Part shown: positions 44,124 to 54,205 of the stretch, piece by piece
Position numbering within the stretch: the stretch's first letter is position 1
Layout: every line of letters starts with the position of its first letter
NCBI RefSeq assembly: GCF_000527175.1
Contig: NZ_AZUR01000001.1
Coordinates: 1,774,501 to 1,838,500, forward strand
Origin: Pseudogulbenkiania sp. MAI-1
GTDB taxonomy: Bacteria; Pseudomonadota; Gammaproteobacteria; Burkholderiales; Chromobacteriaceae
Reading direction: 5' to 3'
Length of the DNA stretch: 64,000 nt
Notes under the pieces: model-generated
Database searches by the model: none
The model's input: only the letters and a program-made list of their open reading frames with translations
What the model was told of the DNA's origin: nothing
Program-made: the position numbers and the translations under genes

Positions 44124-45184
44124 GATGGGCTCCAGAGACGGTAGAACAGCGGCAGGTAGCGCTCTGCCACCTGGATGTTGAGCGCCTTGACGATGCGGAA
44201 CGCCTCCTGGGAGGTGTCGATCCGCTCCGTCGGGCGGGTCTGCGGCGCCACGCGCGGGGTGGCGGCGTTAGTCGTGGTGTTGACGACGATGGCCTTGCTG
44301 CCGTCTGCCAGTTCGACAAAGCTCCCCGGCGGGTAGATCCCGATGATCTTCACCAGGTGGGTGATCAGCTCGGGGTCGAGCTGCTCCACCTTGCCGGCGT
44401 ACAGTTCGCCCAGCGCCTGCTTGGGCTTGATGCGGGCGCGGTAAGTGCGGGGCATCATTTTGGCCGTCACCAGGTCCAGCGCATGCAGCCGGTGGGCCAG
44501 CGGCTCGATATCGTCGCCGGCCAGGCCAAACGGATAGCCCCGGCCGTTCTGCTTCTCGTGGTGCATCAGCACCAGAGCGTGCCACAGGGCATCCTCGACC
44601 CCGGCTTCGCGCAGCAGGGCCGAGCCCAGCAGGGGATGGGCTTGCAAGGTCTGGCGCTGCGCCGTGGACGGTTCCGCCTGCTGCGAGGCCATGCTGTCCT
44701 GCAGGCTGGCCGAGGCGATGTTCATCGTCAGCGCGGCGCAGACCAGTTGTTTGGCGTCGGCGGCCGGCAGCGCATAGCTCTGGCTGGCACGGGCGGCCAG
44801 CAGGGCGCAGTTGATGGCATGGTGCGCGGCGTAATGGCGGTACGGGCACAGCATGATGGCGGCGATGACCCCGTCGGTCTGGCGGCCGGCCATCTCGATC
44901 AGCAAGTCGGCCAGTTCCACCAGGCGCTCGCGGTAGTCGGCAAAGACCAGCACACGCTCGTTCAGCGCGTGCAGGTAGCTTGCCAGTTCCGGCACGGCCT
45001 GTAAGGGGCTGATGCTGGCGGGCGGAAGTGCCGGGATAGGGCCGGTAGGGGTGTCGGCGAGCAGGGACTGCTTGAATTTGTCGGTTAGCCGGTAGTGTAG
45101 TTCGGGTTCTTTTTTTTCGTTTTGAATGGTGACTTCGACCAGGCGGTTACGGATATAGATCGAGTCTGGCAGGCTCAAGCGCAA
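44120..45184 (-). CDS. HD-GYP-like protein with degenerate active site
   Basis: A 354-residue protein with an N-terminal domain of unknown type (DUF3391-like position) followed by an HD-GYP-like domain. HHEKQNGRGYP is recognisable as the GYP segment, but the canonical HHExxDGxGYP Asp is Asn. The HD pair expected in AALLHDIGK is replaced by AALTMNIAS. Several metal ligands are therefore missing, so cyclic-di-GMP hydrolysis is doubtful; a binding or protein-interaction role is possible. The start chosen is a TTG at 45184 with GGAGC 7 nt upstream; a TTG at 45223 is the alternative. Confidence 0.7.
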   Translation of the reverse strand: MRLSLPDSIYIRNRLVEVTIQNEKKEPELHYRLTDKFKQSLLADTPTGPIPALPPASISPLQAVPELASYLHALNERVLVFADYRERLVELADLLIEMAGRQTDGVIAAIMLCPYRHYAAHHAINCALLAARASQSYALPAADAKQLVCAALTMNIASASLQDSMASQQAEPSTAQRQTLQAHPLLGSALLREAGVEDALWHALVLMHHEKQNGRGYPFGLAGDDIEPLAHRLHALDLVTAKMMPRTYRARIKPKQALGELYAGKVEQLDPELITHLVKIIGIYPPGSFVELADGSKAIVVNTTTNAATPRVAPQTRPTERIDTSQEAFRIVKALNIQVAERYLPLFYRLWSPS

Positions 45185-45277
45185 TTTGTTTGCTCCGCAC
45201 GAATTCTTGTATCTTTCGCACAAGTATAACCTGTCGGCGATGGTGCCGGGATGCCCTTTACGGTTGATCCGGGGCGC

Positions 45278-46222
45278 TCAGGGCAGCTTGGCCAGGCAAT
45301 CGGCGAGCAGGGCGAACACGCCATCGGCGTCGGCCTCGGTGAGGTACAGCGCGTTGGCTGCCCGGCCACTCACGCCCCACCAATCCACCACCGTGGCGCC
45401 GCGCGTCAGCGCACTGGCCGTTTCCACCTCGACATTGACCCGCCGTCCGCTGAACAGGGATGGCTGGAGCAGATAGGCGACGACACAGGGGTCGTGCATG
45501 GGGGCTCCGTGCTGGCCGTAACGCTGCACGTCGTGGCGCTCGTGGTTGGCAAGGATGTCGGCCGCCAGCGGGCCGCAGCGGTTGGGCAGGGCGCGCAGCC
45601 GGGCGAGGCGGGGCGCGCTGGAGCGGACCTGATGGGTGACGTCCAGCGGCAGCATGACCAGCGGCACCCCTGAACCCAGCACGATGGCGGCGGCCTCGGG
45701 GTCGACGAAGACGTTGAACTCGGCGGCCGGCGAGATGTTGCCGCCGGCGAAATAGCTGCCGCCCATCAAGACGATTTCCTTGATGCGGGGCGCGATGTCG
45801 GGGGCCTTGCTGAGGGCGAGGGCGATATTGGTCAAGGGGCCGACCGGGCAGAGCGTGATGGTGCCGGCCGGGGCCGCGCGCAGCGTGTCGATGATGAAAT
45901 CGACGGCGTGCCTGCCCTGCAGGGGCATGTCCGGTTCGTGGATCGGCACGCCGTCGAGCCCCGTCTTGCCATGGGCCTGTTCGGCGGTGACCAGCGGACG
46001 CAGCAACGGTTGTTCACAGCCGGCGTAAACCGGTACGTCGGGGCGCCCCGCCCATTCGCAGACGATGCGGGCGTTGCGCGAGGTCAGCGGCAGACCGACG
46101 TTGCCGGCCACCGTGGTCAGGGCCAGCAGGTCGACTTGGTCGCTGGCGCCAAGCAAGGCGAGGATGGCCGCGGCATCGTCCAGGCCGGGATCGGTATCGA
46201 AAATAACGGAGAGACGGGACAT
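45278..46222 (-). CDS. Inosine-uridine preferring nucleoside hydrolase
   Basis: Cleaves ribonucleosides to base and ribose. The 314-residue protein has the Ca2+/ribose-binding signature DTDPGLDDAAAI at the N-terminus, VYAGCEQPLLRP, the PVGPLTNIALAL segment, MGGSYFAGGNISPAAEFNV and the active-site H-D region HDPCVVAYLL. The substrate range cannot be deduced. The start is the ATG at 46222. It is divergent from dusC. Confidence 0.93.
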   Translation of the reverse strand: MSRLSVIFDTDPGLDDAAAILALLGASDQVDLLALTTVAGNVGLPLTSRNARIVCEWAGRPDVPVYAGCEQPLLRPLVTAEQAHGKTGLDGVPIHEPDMPLQGRHAVDFIIDTLRAAPAGTITLCPVGPLTNIALALSKAPDIAPRIKEIVLMGGSYFAGGNISPAAEFNVFVDPEAAAIVLGSGVPLVMLPLDVTHQVRSSAPRLARLRALPNRCGPLAADILANHERHDVQRYGQHGAPMHDPCVVAYLLQPSLFSGRRVNVEVETASALTRGATVVDWWGVSGRAANALYLTEADADGVFALLADCLAKLP

Positions 46223-46374
46223 GGCGCTAGGTCTATGCAAGGTTGAGGGGGTGAACGAGGGCGCAGGCGGGCAGAAGCCTGTCACGGAGCTGTTCGCAAT
46301 TCGAACCGGCTGCGGCCGTGACCAGATCCCTGGCAGGCTCTAGAATACCGCCTCCTGATTGTGAGGCATTTTCC

Positions 46375-47316
46375 ATGAAGCTGGTACTCGCCCCGATGGA
46401 GGGGCTGGTGGACGACATCATGCGCGACGTGCTGACCCGTATCGGCGGCATCGACTGGTGCGTGACCGAGTTCGTCCGGGTGACCAGCACGCTCCTGCCG
46501 GCCAAGATGTTCTATCGGCTGGCGCCCGAATTGCACCGGGCAGCGCGCACCCGGGCCGGCACCACCGTGCGCGTGCAACTGTTGGGCTCCGATCCGGCCT
46601 GCCTGGCCGACAACGCCGCGCGTGCCGCCGAACTGGGGGCGCCGGGCATCGACCTCAATTTCGGTTGCCCCGCGCCCACCGTCAACCGCCATCGTGGCGG
46701 AGCGGTGCTACTGACCGAGCCGGAGCTGTTGTTCGAGATCGTGTCCGCAGTGCGCGCCAGCGTCCCGGCGGCGATTCCGGTCACCGCCAAGATGCGGCTG
46801 GGCTACGAGGACAAGAGCCTGGCGATCGAGTGCGCGCAGGCGATCGAGCGGGCCGGCGCCGACGAGCTGACGGTGCATGGCCGGACCAAGGTCGAGGGTT
46901 ATCGCCCGCCGGCGCACTGGGACTGGATCGCCCGCATCCGCGAGAGCGTCGGCCTGCCGGTCATCGCCAACGGCGAGGTGTGGACGGTGGAGGATTACCG
47001 CAACATCCGCCGCGAGAGCGGTTGCGAAACGGTGATGATCGGCCGCGGGCTGATCGCCGCCCCGGATCTGGCGCGGCGCATCAAGGCGGGCGAGGAGGCG
47101 GAGCCGATGCCGTGGGCTGAGATGCTGCCCTGGCTGCGCGACTTCTTCGAGCAATGCCGCGAGCGGGCGGAGGGGTCGGCCTATCCGGCGTCACGGCTGA
47201 AGCAATGGCTGGGGCAGCTCAAGCACAGCTACCCGGAAGCGGTGGACTTGTTCGAGCAGGTGCGCCGTGAGCGGCAATCGACGGTGATCGCACAGATACT
47301 TGCTTCGCATAAGTAA
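46375..47316 (+). CDS. dusC: tRNA-dihydrouridine(16) synthase
   Basis: FMN enzyme that reduces U16 in tRNA using NADPH. The 313-residue length and the KLVLAPMEGLVDDIMRD start fit DusC. NFGCPAPTVNRHRGGA contains the catalytic Cys, and KMRLGYED, ELTVHGRTK and NGEVWTVEDY follow in order, with a C-terminal helical tRNA-binding domain. The start is the ATG at 46375; the upstream frame is not homologous. A terminator hairpin follows 131 bp downstream. Confidence 0.93.
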   Translation: MKLVLAPMEGLVDDIMRDVLTRIGGIDWCVTEFVRVTSTLLPAKMFYRLAPELHRAARTRAGTTVRVQLLGSDPACLADNAARAAELGAPGIDLNFGCPAPTVNRHRGGAVLLTEPELLFEIVSAVRASVPAAIPVTAKMRLGYEDKSLAIECAQAIERAGADELTVHGRTKVEGYRPPAHWDWIARIRESVGLPVIANGEVWTVEDYRNIRRESGCETVMIGRGLIAAPDLARRIKAGEEAEPMPWAEMLPWLRDFFEQCRERAEGSAYPASRLKQWLGQLKHSYPEAVDLFEQVRRERQSTVIAQILASHK

Positions 47317-47447
47317 TTGTACGGATGGAGGATGTCATCATTATCGCCTAGAGTGGGAGTGCTGCAGGTCGTTTGCCTAAACGACGGCAGCGGTAGCATC
47401 GGTGCCTCTCAAGTTCCGGTTGTTACATTCCCCCCAAGCAAATTGAT

Positions 47448-47477
47448 ACGCCCTTCTCGCGAAGGGCGTCTTCTTTT
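47448..47477 (+). terminator. Terminator downstream of dusC
   Basis: ACGCCCTTC (47448-47456) pairs with GAAGGGCGT (47461-47469), loop TCGC, followed by CTTCTTTT. 47317-47596 otherwise shows no gene. Confidence 0.75.
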
Positions 47478-47596
47478 GTGCGGGTGGATTTGCGGTGCCC
47501 GGCTACCTGTGGCTGTGCGCGGTTGTCACGGCAAGCGCCCCGTGGGGCGAAAAGCCTCGGTGTCTTGTCGAGGAGGTGCGGCGAGTGGGGCAGATG

Positions 47597-47740
47597 TCAG
47601 ACGAACTCGACCGGCACGAAATAGCTGCGGCCGGTGCGCGATACCAGCACCTGCGGTTGGCCCTGCACCACCGAGCGGAAGGCGCGCGGCAGGCGGCGCC
47701 AGTCGAGGAACTTCATCTTGATCTGTTGGTTGCTGTTCAT
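47597..47740 (-). CDS. 47-residue protein downstream of UmuD-like gene
   Basis: A short frame, MNSNQQIKMKFLDWRRLPRA through to YFVPVEFV, with an excellent ribosome-binding site (GAGGAGG) that overlaps the end of the upstream UmuD-like gene; the gap between the genes is only 12 bp. Strongly basic N-terminal half and hydrophobic end. No family recognised. The tight coupling suggests a role with the autoprotease or with regulation of that unit. Confidence 0.6.
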   Translation of the reverse strand: MNSNQQIKMKFLDWRRLPRAFRSVVQGQPQVLVSRTGRSYFVPVEFV

Positions 47741-47752
47741 CGTGCTTCCTCC

Positions 47753-48331
47753 TCAATCGATCTTGTGAATCACGTTGGTGACCACGCCCCAGATGAAGAA
47801 CGAGGCGTCTTCCGGCACCTCAATCGGGGCAAAATCCGGATTTTCCGGCAGCAGGCGCACGCCCGTTGCCGTCTTTTCCAGCCGTTTTACCGTCAGCTCG
47901 CCGTTGACCACGGCCACGACAACCTTGCCATGGCGGGCTTCCAGCGAGCGGTCCACCACCAGCATGTCGCCGTCGTGGATGCCGGCGTTGAACATCGAAT
48001 CGCCCTTGACCGTCACCAGAAAACTGGAGGATGGTTTGCGTACCAGATGGGTGTTCAGGTCGACGTCGGCTTCTTTCAGATCGTCGGCGGCGACCGGCGA
48101 GCCCGCAGGGACGCGGCTGGCGAACAGCGGCAGCGACACATTGGACAGCTCGCTGGTGAGCGAGCGGAACTCCTCCACGTGTAGTTCGCGCACGTTTCGG
48201 ATGGCGCGGTATTCCTGCAGCCAGGCTTCCAGCACCGGCTTGAGCGGTTCCGGCACGCGCATGGCGACTGTCTTGTCACCGCCGAAGGCCGACTTTCTGC
48301 CTGCGCCCTGGCGTTTGCCTCCCTGGGTCAT
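47753..48331 (-). CDS. umuD: UmuD-like S24 autoprotease with N-terminal extension
   Basis: A 192-residue LexA/UmuD-type serine peptidase. Catalytic Ser112 (KGDSMF) and Lys149 (ELTVKRL) are 37 residues apart, as in E. coli UmuD (Ser60/Lys97), and the probable self-cleavage bond Ala76-Gly77 (RVPAGSP) is 36 residues before the Ser, again as in UmuD. About 50 extra residues precede the UmuD core: a basic GGKRQGAGRK start then TVAMRVPEPLKPVLEAWLQE, which resembles a ribbon-helix-helix DNA-binding fold. No umuC is adjacent. A 22-bp near-palindrome overlaps its promoter, so a self-regulating repressor is possible. Its classical role would be SOS mutagenesis (Pol V). Confidence 0.8.
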   Translation of the reverse strand: MTQGGKRQGAGRKSAFGGDKTVAMRVPEPLKPVLEAWLQEYRAIRNVRELHVEEFRSLTSELSNVSLPLFASRVPAGSPVAADDLKEADVDLNTHLVRKPSSSFLVTVKGDSMFNAGIHDGDMLVVDRSLEARHGKVVVAVVNGELTVKRLEKTATGVRLLPENPDFAPIEVPEDASFFIWGVVTNVIHKID

Positions 48332-48359
48332 GCTGTTCTGCTCTGTGTCCTGACGATGA

Positions 48360-48381
48360 TTTGATTCTGTACAAAATCAAA
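48360..48381. promoter_or_regulatory. 22-bp near-perfect palindrome at umuD promoter
   Basis: Arms TTTGATT and AATCAAA surround TGTACA, symmetric over 22 bp except for one C/A pair. It lies 29-50 bp upstream of the umuD start and overlaps a plausible -10. It is not the standard CTGT-N8-ACAG LexA box. Confidence 0.6.
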
Positions 48382-48568
48382 AGGACTGGCAACCGGAATG
48401 TGTCGGCAAGCTCGAAAACGATGGCGACAATGCAACAGGGCACCATGGACGCTTGCCGGCGAGGGGGATGAAGTGGCCATCGGTGAAGTTGTATTCCCCT
48501 GCACGGCGCTGGCCGGCAAGGGCATAGCCTGCTAGACTGTGCGCCTTTTGCCAACGCGCCAAGTCATT

Positions 48569-49951
<1,383 letters not shown>

Positions 49952-49980
49952 GCCCTGGTAGTAGCCGGCGCATAAAAATC

Positions 49981-50008
49981 AAAAAGCGGCCCTTCAGGCC
50001 GCTTTTTT
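49981..50008 (+). terminator. Terminator downstream of dbpA
   Basis: AAAAAGCGGCC pairs with GGCCGCTTTTTT around a CTTCA loop, with six T at 50003-50008. Because of the A-rich left arm it could also serve the small minus-strand gene that ends at 50026. Confidence 0.85.
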
Positions 50009-50025
50009 GCGTGATGAATGCGCCC

Positions 50026-50226
50026 TCAGTGGGCATGCGTGTGATCGTGGCGGTGTTTCCAGTTGTCGAACAGCCAGGATATTCCCTTGATCACCCCGAC
50101 CACGGCCAGCGCCGCCAGCAGGGCCAACGGAATCCACGGTGCGGAGACAAATAACACCACCGCCATGATGATGGCGATCATCAGTGCGCCAGTGTACCAG
50201 CCGCCCTGTTTACGTTGCGATTTCAT
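50026..50226 (-). CDS. Small two-helix membrane protein, His-rich tail
   Basis: A 66-residue protein (MKSQRKQGGWYTGALMIAII) with two predicted membrane helices (about 12-28 and 33-50) and a C-terminal HRHDHTHAH that could bind metal. The ATG at 50226 is preceded by GGGGAG at 8 nt. The family is not recognised; it is bounded by terminators, so it is probably a single-gene unit. Confidence 0.65.
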   Translation of the reverse strand: MKSQRKQGGWYTGALMIAIIMAVVLFVSAPWIPLALLAALAVVGVIKGISWLFDNWKHRHDHTHAH

Positions 50227-50361
50227 GTTAATACTCCCCACCCTTGCAACAGCTTGCGCCTATCAATTCAGTCTAGCTCATGGGGCCGGCGATGGCAGGG
50301 TAGGGTAGCGAAGCGAATGGCCCGGCTTTCGGCGTCATCTTGAAGGCCACCCGGCGGGTGA

Positions 50362-51141
50362 TCAGGGGTCGGGCTGCCAGTTGGCGTAACGCTGTTCGAT
50401 CTTGGCCGCGGTGCCGTCGTTGATCATGCTGGTCAAGGCTTGCCGCAGGCTGACGATGACCGTATCCGGCGTTGTCAGGCTGCAGGCCAGGCCGCCGGTG
50501 ACGCGGAAAAAGGTGTGGACCGGCACGATCTGCTTGGTTAGGCCCGCCTTGCGCAGCAGGTCGTTGCCCACCAGGCGGTTGGCGGCCCACAGATCGATGC
50601 GCTGGGCAAGGAGTTTGCGTGGATTGACGCTTTCCTCGATGGCGGTGTCGACGGTGAAGCCACGCTCTTTCAGGTAATCGTCGCGCACATCGCCGTTATA
50701 GGTGCCGATGACGTAGCGGCGGGCATCCTCCAGCGTGTCGATGTCGAACTTCCGGTTGGCCAGGCCGAACAGCGTCCAGTCGGCGTAGGTGGTGGGTTCG
50801 ACCCACTTGAACAGCTTGTCGCGATCCGGGGTGTGCGCCGTGTTGAATACGCAGTGGTTGGGGAGGGTCTGGGCCATGGAGTAGGCGCGCAGCCAGGGCA
50901 GCACCACGATGCGGTAATCGATGTGGGCGCGAGCCATCATTTCCCGTACTTTGTCGGTCACCACGCCGGCAAGCTGCCCGTTGACCATCATCTGATTCGG
51001 AGGGTAATGCTCGGTAGTGAGCGTGAGGGATGGCAGCGGTTCGGCTTGTAGTGGCACCGAGAGGGAAAAGAGCGAGGTAATCAGTGCGGTTGCCGCTACG
51101 TTGCGCCTGATACGGCTGTCAGGGCCTGTCCTATTGCCCAT
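50362..51141 (-). CDS. Periplasmic solute-binding protein, family 3 type
   Basis: A 259-residue protein with a basic start and hydrophobic signal peptide (RRNVAATALITSLFSLSVPL, cleavage near QAEP). Mature residues contain the family 3 (polar amino acid) pattern LTLTTEHYPPNQMMVNGQLAGV, VVTDKVREMMARA and the C-terminal SLRQALTSMINDGTAAKIEQRY. No permease or ATPase is adjacent, so it may be an orphan receptor or a sensor/enzyme of this fold. The start is the ATG at 51141 with AAGGGGTGA 5 nt upstream; upstream in-frame ATGs are less likely. Confidence 0.8.
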   Translation of the reverse strand: MGNRTGPDSRIRRNVAATALITSLFSLSVPLQAEPLPSLTLTTEHYPPNQMMVNGQLAGVVTDKVREMMARAHIDYRIVVLPWLRAYSMAQTLPNHCVFNTAHTPDRDKLFKWVEPTTYADWTLFGLANRKFDIDTLEDARRYVIGTYNGDVRDDYLKERGFTVDTAIEESVNPRKLLAQRIDLWAANRLVGNDLLRKAGLTKQIVPVHTFFRVTGGLACSLTTPDTVIVSLRQALTSMINDGTAAKIEQRYANWQPDP

Positions 51142-51315
51142 TGTCACCCCTTGCATTATGAAATTGTCATTGTCGTTATGTGCTTTCAGCCTGCACAGGG
51201 TAAACAGGCTTGTCCCGACGCGCAACCGGATTCCTGTCATTTCTTTGCCGTGAATTTTTGTCGGCGGCGGGCGCTGGAACCCGCTACTGGCTGGCAGAAA
51301 GCGCTTATGTCCATC

Positions 51316-53235
51316 TCAGCATTCCAGGACGTAACGGCCGGGGGCGGCCTCCAGCGGCGGGTAGCTCCGCTCGGCCGCTCCCAGTGCCGGCGGCTTCGTC
51401 AATGCTCCGGAATGCTGTTGCAGCCAGGCGGCCCATGCCGGCCACCACGAGCCCACGACCGGTGCCGTGGCGGCAAACCAGGTTTCCGGAGCTTGGTAAG
51501 GGGTGTCGTTTGTGGCATGGGTCGACCGGTAGTGGCTGCCGTCGGAACCCGGTTCGCTGACGATGCCGGTGTTGTGACCGCCGCTGGCGAGCAGGAAGTG
51601 CACGTCGTCATGGGTGAGCAGATGGCTCTGGTAGACCGAGTGCCACGGGGCGACGTGGTCGGTCTCGGTGGCGACGACGAACAGCGGCAGGCGGATGTCG
51701 CGCAGCACGACCGGCCGTCCGCCGATAGGGTAGCGCCCCTCGGCCAGGTCGTTGTCGAGAAAGAGGCGGCGCAGGTATTCGCTGTGTATGCGACAGGGCA
51801 TGCGCGTGGCATCGGCATTCCAGGCGACCAGCTCGTTCATCGGCTGACGCCGTCCCATCAGGTAGTGGTGAACCTGCCGCGACCAATTCAGATCGCAGGA
51901 GCGCAGCAGCTGGAGCGCCCCGTTCATCGTGTCGAGGTAGCCCTGTTCCCACATGAGGTCTTCCAGATAGCTGAGCTGGCTGTCGTCGATGAATTGCATC
52001 AGTACGCCTGTTTCGGCGAAATCGGTCTGGGCGGCCAGCAGCGTGGCCGAGGCGAGGCTGGCGTCGTGCTCGCGGGCCAGGTACGCCGCGGCGAGTGCCA
52101 GCAGGGTGCCGCCCAGGCAGTAGCCGGTGGCATGCACCGGGGTGTCCGGCACGATGGCGTGGATGGCGTTGAGCGCGTCCAGCACGCCGAGCTGCAAGTA
52201 GTCTTCCAGCCCCAGATCCCGGTCGCCGCTGTCCGGGTTATGCCAGGAGATCATGAATACGGTATGGCCCTGTCCGACCAGGTAGTTGACCAGCGAGTTG
52301 GTCGGGAACAGGTCGAGGATGTAGTACTTCATGAGCCAGGCCGGCACGATCAGGATGGGCTCGGGATATACCTGCTCGGTCTGTGGGGTGTACTGAAGCA
52401 GTTCGATCAGGCGGTTGCGGTAGACCACCCGGCCCGGCGTGAGGGCCACTTCGTGGCCCGGGCGGAAGGCTTCGGCACCCGGCGGCGGTTTGCCGCCAAG
52501 AGCATGTTCCCAGTCTTCGAGGAGGCAGCTCAGGCCGCCCAGCAGGTTCTGTCCTCGTTGCTGCAGGGTGGTTTGCAGGGCCTCGGGATTGGTGGCGATG
52601 AAATTGACCGGCGACATCATATCGAGCCACTGGCGGGCGGTGAACGCGACCATCCGTTCGTGGCGCCGGGAGACGCCAGCGATGCCGGTGGTGGCGTTGT
52701 GCCACCATTGCTGATTGAGCTGAAAGCCTTGCGCAATCAGGTTGAAGGGCCAGCGTTGCCAGGCATGGCTGGAGAAACGGGGGTCTTGCTGCAGCGGTTC
52801 GAGGCCGTCCCAGGCGGGCCCATCGGCTGAGCTTCGGAGGAACTGCCGGCCGAGACGGATCGCGTTGCGCAGCCCCTTTGCCCCTAGCTGGTGGCACTTG
52901 GCGGGGGAGAGGGCCAGGTGTATCGCCCAGTCGAGGCCGGCCAGCATCAGGCTGGCGGGTGCCATGCTCAGCGTGCTGCGTGCCAGCCGGGCGCGCAGCA
53001 GCCGGTCAAGGTGGTTTGGGGTGTCGGTCTCGTCGGGTTCCTGTCCGGCGGGGAGTTCTGCCGCCGTGTGGTCGGGCGGCGACTCGGTCGGCCCGCAGCA
53101 TGCTGTCCAGTAGCGGAAGCCATGTTGCATGCTGTCGTACCACCATTGCCAGGGCCATGTTTCATATCGGGCCGGGCCGGTCGGCTCAGGGTGGGGCGGA
53201 ACGGTCAAATCCACCCCCCGCATCATCTCGTTCAT
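51316..53235 (-). CDS. phaC: Poly(3-hydroxyalkanoate) polymerase (PHA synthase)
   Basis: Polymerises hydroxyacyl-CoA into PHA on cytoplasmic granules. The 639-residue protein has the central PhaC domain (LSSADGPAWDGL-type segment, DMMSPVNFIATNPEA, EPILIVPAWLMKYYILDL), the lipase-like box GYCLGGT with the nucleophile Cys, the catalytic Asp in TETDHVAPW and His in ASGGHNTGI. About 70 N-terminal residues are variable and Trp/Pro-rich. Class I is likeliest. No phaA/phaB or phasin gene is adjacent, so this may be a second or stand-alone synthase. Confidence 0.92.
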   Translation of the reverse strand: MNEMMRGVDLTVPPHPEPTGPARYETWPWQWWYDSMQHGFRYWTACCGPTESPPDHTAAELPAGQEPDETDTPNHLDRLLRARLARSTLSMAPASLMLAGLDWAIHLALSPAKCHQLGAKGLRNAIRLGRQFLRSSADGPAWDGLEPLQQDPRFSSHAWQRWPFNLIAQGFQLNQQWWHNATTGIAGVSRRHERMVAFTARQWLDMMSPVNFIATNPEALQTTLQQRGQNLLGGLSCLLEDWEHALGGKPPPGAEAFRPGHEVALTPGRVVYRNRLIELLQYTPQTEQVYPEPILIVPAWLMKYYILDLFPTNSLVNYLVGQGHTVFMISWHNPDSGDRDLGLEDYLQLGVLDALNAIHAIVPDTPVHATGYCLGGTLLALAAAYLAREHDASLASATLLAAQTDFAETGVLMQFIDDSQLSYLEDLMWEQGYLDTMNGALQLLRSCDLNWSRQVHHYLMGRRQPMNELVAWNADATRMPCRIHSEYLRRLFLDNDLAEGRYPIGGRPVVLRDIRLPLFVVATETDHVAPWHSVYQSHLLTHDDVHFLLASGGHNTGIVSEPGSDGSHYRSTHATNDTPYQAPETWFAATAPVVGSWWPAWAAWLQQHSGALTKPPALGAAERSYPPLEAAPGRYVLEC

Positions 53236-53418
53236 GTCGCAACGTCTCCCTGGGAGTGTCCGGGCCGAGTGCCCGCAGACACGATGGCGATGCTGGTTTT
53301 GGTTTTATAGTACGCGGCTCAAGGGGTGATGGTTGATACTGCTTAAACGATAAGGTTTATTTCTTGCGTTGCCGCCGGGCTTGCCCTAGCCTCGCTCGCT
53401 TTGAGGGAGGAAGGGCGC

Positions 53419-53673
53419 ATGTTGATGCTGTTGGCGGCGAGAGTCGACCGCAATGACCATATCCTGATCAATGCCCGGTTGGACGGCTATCCGGCGCATT
53501 TTCACGTCGCCCCGGAGGCGATCGATGCGTGGCTCAGTTTGCCGTCGCTGGGGGTGGCCAATTCATTGGCCCTGCTGCAGAGCAACTGGAACCGTTTCGC
53601 GGCACCGCTGGAGCGGCTGGTGCGGCGCCATGGCAACGACTTCGTGGTGACTACGGAGATGCTCCAGCCCTGA
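53419..53673 (+). CDS. Small DUF1488-like protein
   Basis: An 84-residue protein (MLMLLAARVDRNDHILINAR) with a pattern reminiscent of DUF1488 proteins: an N-terminal strand pair, then FHVAPEAIDAWLS and a C-terminal NRFAAPLERLVRRHG helix. The assignment is weak. The ATG at 53419 has GGAGGAAGG upstream. It is divergent from phaC. Confidence 0.5.
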   Translation: MLMLLAARVDRNDHILINARLDGYPAHFHVAPEAIDAWLSLPSLGVANSLALLQSNWNRFAAPLERLVRRHGNDFVVTTEMLQP

Positions 53674-53707
53674 ATGCGGGGCGGCAGGGGGCTGCCGGTC
53701 GAGACAG

Positions 53708-53989
53708 TCAGGCGTTGCCGTCCTGGTGTTTCTCCGCCTCAGGCGCACCTGCGTCGGCCGGGCCGGCCTGTGCCACCCGTTGCTGGCGCTTGAGCTGCTC
53801 GAGATCGGACAGTATCTGCCAGGTCAGGTGGTCGATGCGCTTGTGCAGGCCGTCGATCGACGCTTCGGATTTCAGGTTGACCTCGAAGTCGCGGATCATC
53901 GTCATGCGGTCGCGTTCACCCAGGCCGCCCATGCCGGTGTGCAGCAGATGTTCCGCCAGATAGCGGATGTCACGGTTGTCCTGTTGCAT
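53708..53989 (-). CDS. Hypothetical coiled-coil-prone small protein
   Basis: A 93-residue protein (MQQDNRDIRYLAEHLLHTGM) that is charged and helical, with SIDGLHKRIDHLTWQILSDL as a likely coiled coil, and an acidic, Ala-rich tail. Not recognised. The ATG at 53989 follows GGGAGA at about 10 nt. It converges with the DUF1488-like gene. Confidence 0.55.
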   Translation of the reverse strand: MQQDNRDIRYLAEHLLHTGMGGLGERDRMTMIRDFEVNLKSEASIDGLHKRIDHLTWQILSDLEQLKRQQRVAQAGPADAGAPEAEKHQDGNA

Positions 53990-54205
53990 GATGGGATTCT
54001 CCCGTGGCGTGGGTGTCGGGTGTGGGGCGCGCGGCACCTCTCTATCGATGATGCGCAATTCTCCCATAAGGCCTTGGCGCGAAATGTAAGCGTTCGTAAC
54101 AGCGCTGTGGCCGGTTTCCTGCGTATTTGCCCCGGCTGGGAGTGTTCGCCGGCGCGGGTGCGCGTTACACTTTCAGCCTTTCACCAGAACACATAAGGAC
54201 AAAGC

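Noticed and set aside
48330..48400. Standard LexA box (CTGT-N8-ACAG) for umuD
   Set aside because: Searched on both strands; only a half-site TACAG is present. The 22-bp palindrome has a TGTACA centre and does not fit that spacing.
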